From Hibiscus mutabilis (Eukaryota > Streptophyta > Magnoliopsida > Malvales > Malvaceae): 64,000 bases of DNA. The stretch lies in assembly GCA_019671005.1 (NCBI GenBank), contig CM033712.1:77822479-77886478 (forward strand), read 5' to 3'. The position numbers were made by a program, and so were the translations under genes. Shown piece after piece: positions 12,533 to 24,310 of this stretch. The first letter of the stretch is position 1; the number at the start of each line of letters is the position of its first letter. A model generated the notes under the pieces. It ran no database searches and was not told the origin of the DNA. It saw only the letters and a program-made list of their open reading frames with translations.

Positions 12533-12718
12533 GATGCATGCATATAGAGAATGTGGCAAGTTGACCTTAGTTTCATGCATAAAACAAGATATGAATGCCC
12601 CATCACCTCTTCCCTTAAAAGAAAAAAAATATTCGCAGGCCCTTGGGTGATGGGGCATTCATATCTTGGATTATGCATGAAACTAAGGTCAATGCCACCC
12701 CATCTGTATGCATGCATC
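12533..12718 (+). ncRNA. Long, nearly perfect hairpin; candidate miRNA/siRNA precursor
   Basis: The arms 12533-12609 and 12646-12718 are inverted copies around a loop of roughly 36 bases. The inner 47 base pairs (TTGACCTTAGTTTCATGCAT through CCCCATCACC) contain only a two-base mismatch. The outer part pairs through GATGCATGCATA with a few mismatches and a two-base bulge. Size and shape fit a young plant MIR or hairpin-siRNA locus. No known miRNA family was recognised. Both strands are open for tens of codons and the arms can be translated (GDGAFISWIMHETK on the 3' arm), which would fit an origin by inverted duplication of a coding fragment. A very small foldback MITE is the main alternative, but no flanking TSD was seen. 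Confidence 0.5.
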
Positions 12719-14918
12719 CGGAGTTTTGATGTCAGTAATTGAATAGAATTCTTTAATAAGAGTGCTGTAATCTGACCCCATGGTTCATTCATTTTTGTGT
12801 AGTGTGCATAGCATTTTTCTTTAGTTTTGACCATTGATGCTTTTAGGATATGCTTGTTTAAACTTGAAAAAGAAACGTATGAATGCACCAATGACTGTTA
12901 TCGAATACTAAGTTTAGAAATGTACATGGCAAACTGCATGAAGCATTGGACAGTGTTCAGACTAACCCCAAAATACTGGCGGAATTTTAGGGGTTCTAGT
13001 AGCTATGGTGTTCACATCATGGCACATGTGGTAGGCAAATTCTTAATCAGAAAGATTGTCAACTAGATCTGGTTTCATTGAATGGGACCCTTTTCCTTGA
13101 AATTGGTGACAATAGCCCATCTTTTGTCCTCTTCTACAATTGTCCATTTCTGCACTCTATCTGGGGAAAATATCAATGTGCCCCCATACTTTTTGATATA
13201 TATGTTAATGGTCCCCCCCCACCTGCATCCAATTATATCCAGCATGCTTTATGGATAATGATAAGCAGAGCTCTACTAATACCTGATTATTATGCAACAG
13301 TTATCTGGAGAATGCAAGAGCAAAAGATTGAAATCCCATCCTTTATTTGTGCAAACGGTGGTAAGATTTAATAATCCATTATTTTTCCAATATGAAGATT
13401 TTGATTCATTGATATGGAAGTTCCAATATAAATATATTTCTTGAAAGAAACCTGTTTCTTCATATTTCTTCATATTGCTAATGGAAGTGAGATGTTATTT
13501 AAACGAAGATTGTAATTTCTATTTGAGTATGTCTACATGTAACTGAATTAAAAGGACCTTCAAAATCTTCTTGAAGATATGGACTAACTGAACAAAAAGG
13601 ACCTACCACTGTTAATCGAATATTAGTTTTACATATATGTGATACTCCACTCTAGTGCCTTAATAATTAACATTATGTCCCCGGATGCATAATTATCCAT
13701 GTTTCAGGATCTAATGATTCATAATCTTGTGAAGTAATAACAGTAGGGGATGGAAAACAGCTTGATGGTTATTTGACTTCAAATCTTCAGTGTATAATTT
13801 GTACAGTATAGAACTATAGATATATATCATACACAGATGGAAAGGATCTTTTAGGAAGAAAATTTGAAAGTACCTTCACATCACACATCCCAAGAAGATT
13901 TGATCCCATCATTGAATTCATACAAATATAAGGGTCCCATCAAGGTAGTATTTTGATTTTCCTTCTAACCCTCTAATTAAAACTACAAGTAGAACTTTGG
14001 AGAGCAACATAAATGACTCTTTAACATCTTGAAGATGCTGTTGTTATATTGATTAAAGCCCAACGGATGAAATCGAAACTGCAGTCCTTTCTTTCCTTTC
14101 ATTTTCTGGAGTTGTTGAATCATTTATTTGAATCTTGCAGCCATTTACAGATACTAAAGATTGCTGTCCAATAAAATGACAGAGTTGTGGCTAGTGGAAC
14201 GGTTATGTCAATTTGGCTCTTTCTTTGAGTAGACTCTTCTTTGGTTTTAACTTGCTTTTCTAGTTTATATGTCTCCTTCAGAAGATGAATGTTGGTAGCT
14301 GGTGACCGTTTTATAATTTAAGGACTGGATCACAAATAGTGATTCAATGGGGGTGAACGTGTTGTTCTTTGATTGCGAACTCAAAATGATTTGAGATTAT
14401 CTAACCGAATAGAGGTACAACCTTTTGAAAGTTAGGTCAAATGGCACCTAATTCTCTGAGGACACCATGTACCCCAAGGCAGGTACATGCAGGAAATAAA
14501 ATAATCAAGCATTTTAGACTTGGAAAGTGGAACATGCTCTCAAATTTCAATTGCTGATGCATGATTCTCCATTATCAATGAATAAATTAAACCTTTGTAA
14601 TTATGCAGCTTAGGCTTTATCTGTGTGGACCACATTTGCATAATATCGATTTTCCGGATTCCCTCTTCAAAGTATTATAGTTTAATTAGCTTGTTCAACT
14701 TTTAAGAAGAGCTAGGGGCTGCAAGCCATTGGTAAAAATACACTTATAAAGACAAGTGGGGTAGAAAAAAGAGAAGCTATTTGGTGTTTGGCTTTAGTTG
14801 AAGGTTATTTTCAAAATGATTTTTTTTTTTAATTCCAAGGTGGGCTCCACCACCATCACTGCTTTGTGCAATTGGAATGTTGTGCAAGTAACTAGTTAAA
14901 ATTACCCAGGTGTTCATT
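12719..14918. other. Non-coding DNA between the hairpin and the solo LTR
   Basis: No protein domain or RNA gene is recognised in 2.2 kb. Reading frames at 12827-13066 and 13078-13371 are short and lack family features. Confidence 0.4.
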
Positions 14919-14923
14919 AACAA

Positions 14924-17900
14924 TGTAATATCCCAAATTTTAGCTAGTGACCAAAATGTAAATTTTGAAAGTTTAGGGGTTAAAATATAAAATTTGGACT
15001 CATTAAGAGTAAATAATATTCGTATGGATTTACGATAAAGGATTTCTAAGAGATTTTATTTTTTGAAGATTTTCGATAATTATCGAGATAATAGTCTGAG
15101 TTAAGAAAATTCAGCCTAAGACATTAAGGAAGGAAGTTTTTATGAGATGATAATGTTTATTTCCCGAATACGGAAATATGAAAAATTTTGGAATAAATCT
15201 GATAGTTCAAAAAAGGTAAAATCGCAGTAGAAGTATTTTACGAATATCGGGAAATTAGATCGAATTGAGTTTTGAAGACAGTTCCAAAGATTATGGGAAA
15301 TTTATAAAATATTATTTTATGAATATTTTATTGTTGGATGGATTCTAACTAGATTTAGTTAGACTATGATAGAGTGGCTATAAATCTTTAAAGTTCGTAG
15401 GAAGAAAATTTGGAAATCGTATTGGGTAAGATTCGAATATTTGGATCAAATAAAATGTCATAAATAAATATCTAAGATATTTATGAAGGAGGATGGTTGG
15501 ATTGGAACCAAATTGGTTCAATTTTAATGGAATGGCAATTTTCAAGACTTGTTGTAAATAAAGACTAGTTGGAGGGCAAATTGGACATTTGCCATGGATG
15601 GCATTTTTGAAATATTTTGAAACATTGAGGGCAATTTTTAAAGGTGAATAACACTTGGATTTGATCATGGCCATTGATTTTTGATAAGATTAAATCTTGG
15701 CCTTGGATTAAAAGGGTAAATTAGTAATTTCACTAATTAAATGAATTTTAAATTCATTTAATTTTAACATGTGGATTAAATAAGTAAAAGATGAACCAAA
15801 TTTGTTCATCTTTGTTGAAATATTTCGGACTAAAGGGAGAAAAAAAAGGGAGAAAACTTTCCAAGCTCGATTCAAGCCCCGAAACTCGACTTTCAGGTAA
15901 TCTCTTCAACTACAAAGTTATTCTACTGTTCAAGCTCTATCTCTTGATGTTAATAATTCATGGAAAACATGCTTGATTGATGAGAATTTTGCATGAGAAG
16001 AAATTAGGGTTTATGGAAAAAGTTTGGGGCTTTTGGAATTTTATGATTCCATGATGAAATTTAAGTTGGAAACAAGTTGTTATGATGATAAAATCATGTT
16101 TTTGAGTTAGGATTTAAACCCTACATATTTTAGTTTGTATGAAGATGATTAGGGTTTATGGATTCAAGTTTGATTTAGGGTTTGTGATGTTAGACAAATG
16201 ATCTAGTAAGCTTGATTTGTTGTTTGAAAGCAAAACCCTAAATTTAAAGTATATGGACCATTTCATCAATTCTGAAAGTTGAAGGACCAATCTGAATTTT
16301 TATGATTTTGAAGTGTATTTATGCTATTAATGATGTTGGAGATGTGAAATTGAAGTAAGAATGCTAAACCGATGTTGAATTAAAGTAGTGATCATTTTGA
16401 CAATTTGTCAAAGTTAAGTGACCAATTCGGAAATAAGATTTTGGATGTGGACTAAATCTGATTTTTAGTTGAAATAATAGAATTCAAGTAGTAATGTTGA
16501 TTTGAGGGCTAATTTGCAAAGTTAAGAAGTTTGAATCCTTACCTTTGCATTTTAGTGACTATTTCGGCAAAGAAGGAAAATTAGAGGAAATTTTTGTGAA
16601 TAATTATTTGATGAATAAGGTGATAATTTGGTGGTTTTAAGCAAGTAATTGGACTAAATTGACAAATAGCAAAATAAGAAGAAATTAGTATAAAGTTTGA
16701 AGTTATTCATGGAAGTTATGTAGGAAAACTGGATTTTGGCAGTAAGTTCGAAAATTCACCATAAATTCTAAAAAAATGGTTAGATGGTGAATTTTATACC
16801 GATGTAAATATTTGCTCATCTAGTTTCGTTTCCAACAAACGGAAACTGATTTCGAGTTCCGAGTTAAAATGTATGAATTTTTAAGTGATGAAAGGTCAGA
16901 AAACAGAGCACCAGTCTGTTTCGAATTTCAGCATTGTAATCTACTTTGAAAATTTGCCATAAATCATACAAGTTGAATCGGGACTATTAATTTATATGGA
17001 TGAAAAGCTTATTGAACTTAGTTTCTTTCAGAACAAACGGAATCGAATTGCAAATTTTAGATCATTTTATAGAAATAAATCTTTGAAGGTAGTACAAGCT
17101 GCCAGAAAATGGAAATTTACATATTTTGTATCTAAAGTTAGTTAGCGAGCTCGGAAGAATTATTTGAAGTTCGAAATGGTCATTAAAGACCAAAAAATGG
17201 GTTTTGGACAGTATAAGGAAAGAAGGAAAAACTTTTGGAAAATTTGTATATTCGAATGACTAGATTCGATAGCATGTTTAAAGTATTGTTAGATTTGAAT
17301 CTAACGAATGTCATTCGTATTTATGTGATCAATGAAGTTGATCCAAATCAAAAAAGGGTCCGAGATACTATGAGGAAAATGATCGAGTAAGCTTAGTGAG
17401 GCAAGATAATAAATGACTCAGGTGAGTGCATTTATATGTTTTAAATGTATTTTGATAAATTTTGCAAAATTTATTTATATGAATTTATTTAAAATGACAA
17501 CATGGTTTTTGTACAAGCTATACAATGTTTTACAAGCAAAGGAAAAATGTTAGTATATATTGAGGTATGAACTGTCCTATTATATTGTTTTGACAATTTA
17601 TTATTGAATAAGGATGATATATGGATCATATGTTTTATCGACATTTTTACATCTATATGATAAATTACAAAGCTATATGAAATGGATTTATTGCCCAAGT
17701 TCATGATAAAGAGTGACAGTATAGTGCCATGCCATTAGAGGTCCAGTAGTCAAGGACTACGTGTAGCTGCACACCGATCTTTAGATCTATATGTTATTGG
17801 CACTTATGTGTTTATATGATATCGACATTAATACGTCTATATGATATTGGCACTTATGTGTTTCATATGGTATTGGCACTTTATGTGTTTTATATGTTAT

Positions 17901-18606
17901 CGTCACTTCGGTGACCAGTACTCAAGGAGTACAGATCTCGCATACTTTAGTTTCTTTTTATACAATTCTTGGGCTACTTATACGAATGAAATACTTAATG
18001 ATCACCATTTTTTTATATATGATGCCTTTATTGGTTTTAAAGTATAAGAAAGATTTGATATGAACTTGCTTAACCATGTTTTCATTTACCCATTATTTAA
18101 TTTTATGACTTATTATAATGCCTCACTAAGTTATACTTAGCGTGTGATTGTTTCACGCGTAGGAAAAGAGAAGTGGTAGGAGTAAGGAGCATTAGAGAAC
18201 ATTATCTATCAAAAATAGGTACATCGGCATCAGTAATATAATTTTTATGATGTTTGATTTTTACTAGTCGGCATGTATATTAAAACGTGAAGTCTGCTCT
18301 GATATGAATCGTATTTTATTCAGAATCTAAATGATTTTAAATTAGGCAGTTTTCAGGCAGTTTTATTATTTATATGCAAATGGATCAAATTGTTAAGTTG
18401 CTGCCTGAATCTAGATTCAAAATCGAATGTGAAAATATTAAGTTTAAATTTTACATGATTAAGTTTTTTCAAAATTAAAGGATAAATTGTCTATGTTTAA
18501 AAGAAACAAATTTTTTACCGATTTTTGAAGTGGGAATTTCTTTACAAGTGTAATGTGACATCTCTAACTCGTATTCAGTGATGGATACGAGAAAAGGGGT
18601 GTTACA
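14924..18606. mobile_element. Probable solo LTR (3.68 kb) of a long-LTR retrotransposon
   Basis: The element starts TGTAATATCCC and ends GGGTGTTACA, the TG...CA ends of an LTR with short inverted termini. It is flanked by a 5-bp direct repeat AACAA (14919-14923 and 18607-18611). No internal second copy of the termini, primer-binding site, or gag/pol frame is seen, so it reads as a solo LTR left by LTR-LTR recombination. Plant Gypsy lineages with multi-kilobase LTRs have TGTAACACCC/GGGTGTTACA-like ends, which suggests that source. A non-autonomous LARD with undetected LTRs is the alternative. Confidence 0.6.
17785..17912. repeat. Short tandem repeats inside the solo LTR
   Basis: Degenerate units built on ATATG.TATTGGCACTTATGTGTTT recur about every 30-60 bases. 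They lie upstream of a GTCACTTCGGTGACC palindrome (near 17901) and look like LTR-internal tandem duplication. Confidence 0.5.
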
Positions 18607-18611
18607 AACAA

Positions 18612-19540
18612 TGTCAATGTCATGTGGATCCATGTGAAGAGGGTCCTTGATGTTTCCTTTGATTTGTTTAGAAAACAAAAACCAGCCTTTTTTAGGGTCT
18701 TCATATGATCTAACTTTCGGTTCTGTTGGTTAATTTGGTTTTAACTAAACTATGAATGCCCTTGCATCATATTGATCTTTTTCCAATAAGTAGGGGTGTG
18801 CGAAATAAACCAAAACTTACGATTTAATAACCGTTATAACGGTTAACCAACCATTTATGCTAAATGGTACGGTTGACTTACCATAAACACTCCTACTATT
18901 AAGTTGATTTCAGACCTTTCTTTTAGCTTAATAAATTGTATAACAGGATGAGGAGGATGACTGTGCAACCCTTGTTGTATACTTTCAAGTTCATGCATCA
19001 AGCCAAAGCTTAAGATTCTCATTGCTGGTGGACAGATTCGAAAACCAATTTCTCAAGATTCTTGTTGCTGGAGGATAAATTCGAAAACCCGACTTCAAGA
19101 AACTGAGCTCTAGTTTCAGTTTTGCTGCAGGTCTATCTACCTATGACATCTTTTTACATTGTTCCATCATAGTGATATCATTCACATTCATATTGTTTTA
19201 AGGACTTCATCATTACTTTTGACATTGGCTCATGTTGTACATTAAAGAGTTGCATGAAATGCTCAGTTTGAATTCTCTGCAGCCATTGCCAGAAAGCACA
19301 GAAATATGCCTCAATGAGCATTTGGAGCTTAAGAAGCGACGAGTGTGATCGAATATTTTTTTGATCTTAGCTTTAAGTCCCATGATTCATATACATATTC
19401 ATATACATGTAGTAATGACTATTACTTTTGAAGAATGCTTCATTTTGAAGCATGGCAATGAGCAGTGTATCGGGTTTATTATTGTTTATTCAAAGAGAAA
19501 AACTTTGATACACAATAAATGTAAACTAAAGAAGGGTTGG
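18612..19540. other. Non-coding DNA with a possible orphan exon
   Basis: No gene can be assembled. At about 19283 a CTCTGCAG acceptor precedes a short open frame (PLPESTEICLNEHLELKKRR) that ends in TGA at 19347-19349. Upstream, near 18950, another short frame reads DEEDDCATLVVY. They could be terminal exons of a gene or a decayed copy; neither was recognised. Confidence 0.25.
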
Positions 19541-19750
19541 AGGTTTAGTTTAGTAGTTTAGGTTATAGGGTTTAGAATTTAAGATTTAAGGTTAGAGTTT
19601 AGGGTTTAAAGTTTAGTTTAGGAGTTTAGGTTGTAGGGTTTAGAATTTAAGATTTAGGGTTAGGGTTTAGAATTTAAGATTTAAGGTTAGGGTTTAGAGT
19701 TTAGCGTTTAAAATCAGGGTGTTAGAGTTAAGGTTTTAGATTTTAGATTT
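19541..19750 (+). repeat. Degenerate telomere-like repeat tract
   Basis: Many copies of TTTAGGGTTTAG-like words (GGTTTAG, TTTAAGATTTAGGG) occur without strict periodicity. They are flanked by TTTGATACAC on the left and GTGTATCAAA on the right, an inverted pair that suggests a MITE-like unit carrying the tract. Related tracts occur near 31.7, 39.2, 46.8, 50.0 and 61.5 kb. Confidence 0.6.
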
Positions 19751-20582
19751 TAAATAAGGATTGTGTAATTTTTTTTTACGTAAAATGTGTATCAAAATAT
19801 AATATTTTTCAAACACTATTATATTTCTACGATGAGATGAAAAATTAGCTTACCTTAGTAACTAGTTTGAGCCACAAAGTTGGAAACTTGTGTTAGTGAA
19901 TTATGAAACCAAAATTTAATTCCGTTGGTTCATATAATCAGGGACAGAGACATCTTATACGTGGGAGAGGTAATCGCCCCCAAATTTGACGGGTTAATTG
20001 TATTTTAGGCTATAATAGTTTTGAAATTATTGTAATTAAGCCCTTGTTCCTCCAAAAAATTTATGGTTTATTATTTTTTAGGAACTGTCATTTAAAATTA
20101 ATAAAATTAAACTCTGACTCCTCTTTGATCTTTCAATTTTATAATTTGTAAAATTAAATATAAATTTCTTTAATTTTTATGATTTAATTACTTTTTAAGA
20201 TCTATTCGTTTGAAAGTCAATCAGTCTACCCTCAGAATTTAATCTTGACTCTGTTCTTGTATATAATCTAATAGATTTAAAATTCAAATCCAGCATTTAT
20301 ATAGAAAAAAATAATAGCATTGAGCTAATTGAGTTGATAGGGATGAAATACTTGATTTATAAAATTTAGGTCAAATTTTTGTTATCAACTGTTATCAATG
20401 TCTTTCACCTAAATTACATCGTACCAACTAAAAACATAATCACAAGAATTTGCATTATAAATATAATTTTCATATACATCTGTAAGATTTGTACAATCAT
20501 ATAAATCAACTGTTGAAAACAATATGTGCATAATCTTTTGAAGGAAAAAATATTGTTTGAATTTACATTTTTTTTAAGAATC
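19751..20582. other. AT-rich intergenic DNA
   Basis: No gene is seen; AT-rich DNA with short repeat remnants. Confidence 0.35.
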
Positions 20583-20886
20583 GTAAACTATACTAGATAC
20601 CACCAAATTTTTAGAAGTGTATCAAGTATATAATTGAACTAAAAGTCGATAATATTTTAGCACTGGATTTAAGTTTAGGCTTCAATTATACTACTGATCC
20701 ATTAAAAGTAATGACGTGGACAGATCTTAACGGTTTGCGTGCGATGCCGTGAAGAGATTTTTAACAACCCAGTGGAATAATCGAAGTCTAAACTAAACTT
20801 TAGAACTAAAATAGTATCAATTTTTAGTTTAGTAGTATAATCGATATACACCTAAAAATTTGGTAATATTTGATGTAATTTACCCT
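20583..20886. mobile_element. Foldback MITE (GGTAAATTACA-type ends)
   Basis: The left arm (about 20583-20695) and the right arm (about 20775-20886) are inverted copies. Both carry TACCACCAAATTTTTAG or its counterpart ATTACCAAATTTTTAGG, followed by matching TATC.A.TATA and AACTAAAA words. The right end reads TGTAATTTACCC. Arms of about 110 bases with a short spacer are typical of a foldback MITE; the TSD is unclear. Confidence 0.6.
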
Positions 20887-21336
20887 TAAAAAATTGGAAA
20901 TCAAAGTACCTTCATATAATAGATTTATTTTTCACCATCAATTTAATCATTTTATTTTTAGTCAGAATGAATCTATAACATTTTAATTACGAATTCAAAA
21001 CGTTAATTGAAATTGAATTTAATTTGTGGCTAATAAACTAGTTATTTACCCATTACTTTGCTATATATAGTATTGTTAAAGTCTTACAGATCGTGATTCT
21101 GTTTGATTTCATCTGAAAAGTTCACAATGGAATAAGAAATCAAAAACAAAAAATTTAGATATAATTCAATTTTTTGACAAATTTAAGATTCGAATTTATC
21201 TGTTTTCTTTAACCCTATTATGATTTCAGTTGTAAAAGAAAGACTAATTATTGTAAGCTATCAAACTAGAAGATGCACTTTCATCGGCTGAAGAAATGGG
21301 ATTGAAAAGAAGAAGAAAAATTAACAACTTGTTTTC

Positions 21337-21490
21337 TGATGGGGTGAAGCATTAAATCTCTTAAACAATATTAGGAATTCGAACTTTAGTTGTAAATAGA
21401 GAGAATTGAGTTAGGAGTGTCTACTCATAACGAGTTTAAGTAGTATATAATCTGAATTAATCCGTTAATAGATTAGATACATATGGTTAA
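21337..21490 (+). mobile_element. SINE-like repeat, copy 1
   Basis: Member of a family also seen near 23.8, 37.1, 42.8 and 63.5 kb. The order is GGTGAAGCATTAAATCTCTTAA, then a B-box-like AATTCGAAC, then GAGAGAATTGAGTTAGGAG and ATAATCTGAATTAATCCGTTAAT. The A/B-box-like head supports a tRNA-derived SINE. Confidence 0.45.
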
Positions 21491-21616
21491 AGAAAAAGAG
21501 AGAGAAAAAAAAAAGATGAAAGGAAGTGTAAGATACTAAAATGATCATCTTATTCTGCAAAGTGATGCAAGTGAAAGCATATCTAAATCTCTTACAAGCA
21601 ATGTTTCCCTATATGT

Positions 21617-22510
21617 TTACTGATACGGTGGCCGTCCACCGTGTGCCCAAGCATAAGCCTCATGGTTCAACTGTCCACCATTCGGAACCAAATTCGGTGG
21701 CAAATTATTATAACCTTGCAATCCCGAACCATCTCCGCTGCCACCACCAATCCCGCCTTGTTGATGTCCGCCGCTTCCACTACCGATCCCCGGTGGCGAT
21801 CCACCGCTTCCACCACCGAGCTGACCTTGAGCTCCACCGGCACCCTCTTCTTCTTCCTCCAAAGGCAACCTCTCATATGTGGCGTTGGAGAAAGTTGCTG
21901 CTATTACCATAACAGGCCCTGATGCCATCAATGACCCTACCACACTACCACCAACAACCTGCCCTTGTCCACCGGCTAGGTATATCGTTAACCCGGTCGA
22001 CCCCGGGGGAGCCAGTCCGGGGAGAAAAGCACCGGTTAACGATAATATCTCGAACCGACCATGAAGAGCCATGACTGCACCAGGAGCCGAAGGTTGCCTG
22101 AGAGTAACGTTGGTCACAGTTCCACTTCCGCTTAGAACCGAAACCCCTCTCTGTCTCCTCCGAGCGAACTGAGCTAGAGTTTCGGCCACATCGGAGCCAT
22201 TAGCTATTTCCATAACGTGACTCCTCAGTGCATTAGGGCTATCCCTGGTGACGAAGATGGGCGGTTTGGGCTTGTTTTTGGAACCAGCTGGTCGTCCCCT
22301 GGGACGACGAGTGGAGACTTCGACAGCGCCTTCTCTAGGCTCGTCGCTATGCTCTTTGTCTTCTTCTTCTTCGCCGGTGCCACCGCTGCCAGTTTCTCCG
22401 TTGTTTGTCATGGATATACCCAGATCTGGCCTCTTCATCGGAGATGATGAAGTGGCGGATGTTTCCATTCCTTGTAACCCTACTTGCCCCGTCCACCATA
22501 GATTAGCCAT
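21617..22510 (-). CDS. AHL20: AT-hook motif nuclear-localized protein, AHL20-like (AT-hook plus PPC/DUF296)
   Basis: A single uninterrupted exon of 297 residues on the - strand, start ATG at 22510-22508 and stop at 21619-21617. AHL proteins bind AT-rich DNA at matrix-attachment regions and act in nuclear trimers on growth, flowering and defence genes. The start MANLWWTGQVGL resembles AHL20. A type-I AT-hook RRPRGRPAGSKNKP lies at about residues 68-81 with its RGRP core intact. The PPC domain (about 84-215) runs from IFVTRDSPNALRSHV through GRFEILSLTGAFLP to MVIAATFSNATYERLP. The C-terminus is Gly-rich (GGSGGSPPGIGSG) and ends near HEAYAWAHGGRPPYQ. Clade-A AHL genes are intronless, as here. 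The gene is far more GC-rich than its surroundings, which explains several long shadow frames on both strands. The exact paralogue number is by resemblance only. Confidence 0.93.
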   Translation of the reverse strand: MANLWWTGQVGLQGMETSATSSSPMKRPDLGISMTNNGETGSGGTGEEEEDKEHSDEPREGAVEVSTRRPRGRPAGSKNKPKPPIFVTRDSPNALRSHVMEIANGSDVAETLAQFARRRQRGVSVLSGSGTVTNVTLRQPSAPGAVMALHGRFEILSLTGAFLPGLAPPGSTGLTIYLAGGQGQVVGGSVVGSLMASGPVMVIAATFSNATYERLPLEEEEEGAGGAQGQLGGGSGGSPPGIGSGSGGHQQGGIGGGSGDGSGLQGYNNLPPNLVPNGGQLNHEAYAWAHGGRPPYQ

Positions 22511-22687
22511 GTTTTTTTTTTCAAGTTTTTTGAGCTCACGAAAAGAGAAAAGATTACAAACAAAGTGATAGAAACTGGATTTGGATCTTGTTTTGGTTTG
22601 GCTGGTGATCTTTATGGATATGACTGAATCAAGGTTTTGAATAACAAGAGAAAATATGAAGAATTCAACTCTTTAGAAAAGTTGGCT

Positions 22688-22715
22688 GAGAGAGAGAGAG
22701 AAATAGAGAGAGAAG
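22688..22715. repeat. (GA)n microsatellite in the AHL 5' flank
   Basis: GAGAGAGAGAGAG followed by AGAGAGAGAAG about 180 bases upstream of the AHL start. On the - strand this is a CT-rich tract, common in plant 5' UTRs and core promoters. Confidence 0.7.
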
Positions 22716-22729
22716 CTAGTGGAAAGCAA

Positions 22730-23775
22730 GTATGACAATCGATCAAAGCTAAAGAATTGCTAAGGGCAAGAAAACAAAACAAAAAAAAACGTTTTAAGTA
22801 GATTGTTATCCTTTAAGAATGTTTCGAGTTCGAAGCTTTATGTATGCAAAAAAATTTACGGGTGTGTAACGCTGACCGATTCGAATTAGTCAGGGCAAAG
22901 CCCTGAAAAACCCGAAATTGGGCAACAAAAAACGTTTTAAGATTTTTTTTGGGGTTTAGTTCTACCCTCAGTTCATGTACTTTCCATACTTTTGAAAATT
23001 TTGTCCATCTACTTTTATGCGAGTTTTTTTTAATATATTAGTGTGATTACCTGGTACTATATATCTATGTTTTTTCTTAATCATTTGACAAAGTACACAC
23101 ACATGTGCTCAAATCTGGTCTCCTAGGATGAACACCTGCTTTTAGTCTTGATTTATCTTGCTTAAGACATTGAAATTTAATCGAGAACATTATTAACGAA
23201 TTTTCATTAAATTTGAATATAACATATTAACAATATTATCAACGAACTAAAATTAAAGAACATATATTGTTATATAATCACACCATAATATTAAAAAACT
23301 AACACAAGTTACTTAACAATATTATCAATTAGAATTTAGTTTTTAAATAAGACAAATGCTCAAATAAAGGGTCTGAATCCCTAGAATTAAAAGAAGAGAT
23401 TAAATATCAAAAATAAAAAGTATAGGGACTAGAGGCATAATTAGACCTTTTTCTTGTAAATATAAATTCGTTTATTATTTCCAAGGAATTGTTGGATTTA
23501 TATTTGCCTTGGTTTTGGGTGTGTCAACTGTCAAGGGTCTTGGGGAGCTGTGGTTTCTTTGTATTTTCTATGCAAAATCTCTCATTTTCCTTTTCTTTTG
23601 GGAAATTCAATGGAGAGAGTGATGGGAGAATTTAGGGTTTATTTATTGGTGTTTGGAAGGTGTGAAAGTGGGGTGCACGTCTTATTTCTTGCTCTTGTCG
23701 CGACATCGCCTTACATTTTATGAATTTTAGAAAATTAAAATTAAAATTAAATAGTATATGTTTATTAACCCCTAT
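22730..23775. other. AHL promoter side and intergenic DNA
   Basis: No gene is seen. Holds the presumed AHL promoter (transcribed leftwards) and AT-rich repeat remnants. A short CAGGGCAAAGCCCTG palindrome lies near 22891. Confidence 0.4.
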
Positions 23776-23945
23776 CAATGAATTTATTTAGTGGGATGAG
23801 ACATTAGATCTTTTTAGTAAAGTTATAATTCGAATCTTGACAGTATGAATGAAGATAAATAAGTTAGGAGAGCTGCACCATAATGAGTTTATGCAAAATT
23901 CGATCCAGATTAGTTGTCCAAGGAATTGGATACTGATGGTTAAAA
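23776..23945 (+). mobile_element. SINE-like repeat, copy 2
   Basis: Same order as the 21.3-kb copy: AGTGGGATGAGACATTAGATC, a B-box-like ATAATTCGAATC, then GTTAGGAGAGCTGCACCATAATGAG, AATTCGATCCAGATTAG and GGATACTGATGGTT. The A-box-like head and 3' order match the other family members. Confidence 0.5.
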
Positions 23946-24000
23946 AAATAAAAATACGAAAATGTTAATAAAGCCAAATGGAAAGATATTATTAATAAGG

Positions 24001-24310
24001 GTAAACTATGTTGATAGTCACTGAAATTTTAAGGCATTTTTATTTTGGTCACCAATCTTTTAAAACTTGTAGTACAATAACTGAACATTTAATTCATTTT
24101 TATTACGATCAATGTCGTTAGTTGCGTTATGAAATGATAATGCGACACGTTAAAGCATTATTTTCTAAAATAAAACCCTATTAATCATCGGGTCAACTTG
24201 AAATCAAATTATGTTATTTTTATGGTCAAATGATTTTTTTCCACCATTGAAATTGATCGACGATCCCTCCGTTCATCGAAAAATCGATCTTTTATGATAA
24301 TTGTTAATTG
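24001..24310 (+). mobile_element. Truncated GGTAAACT-type MITE
   Basis: Begins AAGGGTAAACTATGTTGATA. Its later part (24180-24305, TTTTTTTCCACCATTGAAATTGA) matches 6110-6250 in the duplicated MITE near 6 kb. The inverted right end is missing, so this copy looks truncated. Confidence 0.45.

Noticed and set aside
12472..12891. 139-codon frame on the - strand across the hairpin
   Set aside because: It is open on both strands because of the inverted repeat; no start context, domain or splice support.
19541..19750. True interstitial telomere
   Set aside because: Words are irregular and not a TTTAGGG array; similar units recur at several loci, pointing to a dispersed repeat.
21541..22568. Several + strand frames of 60-123 codons over the AHL gene
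   Set aside because: Antisense shadows of a GC-rich coding exon; no domain features.
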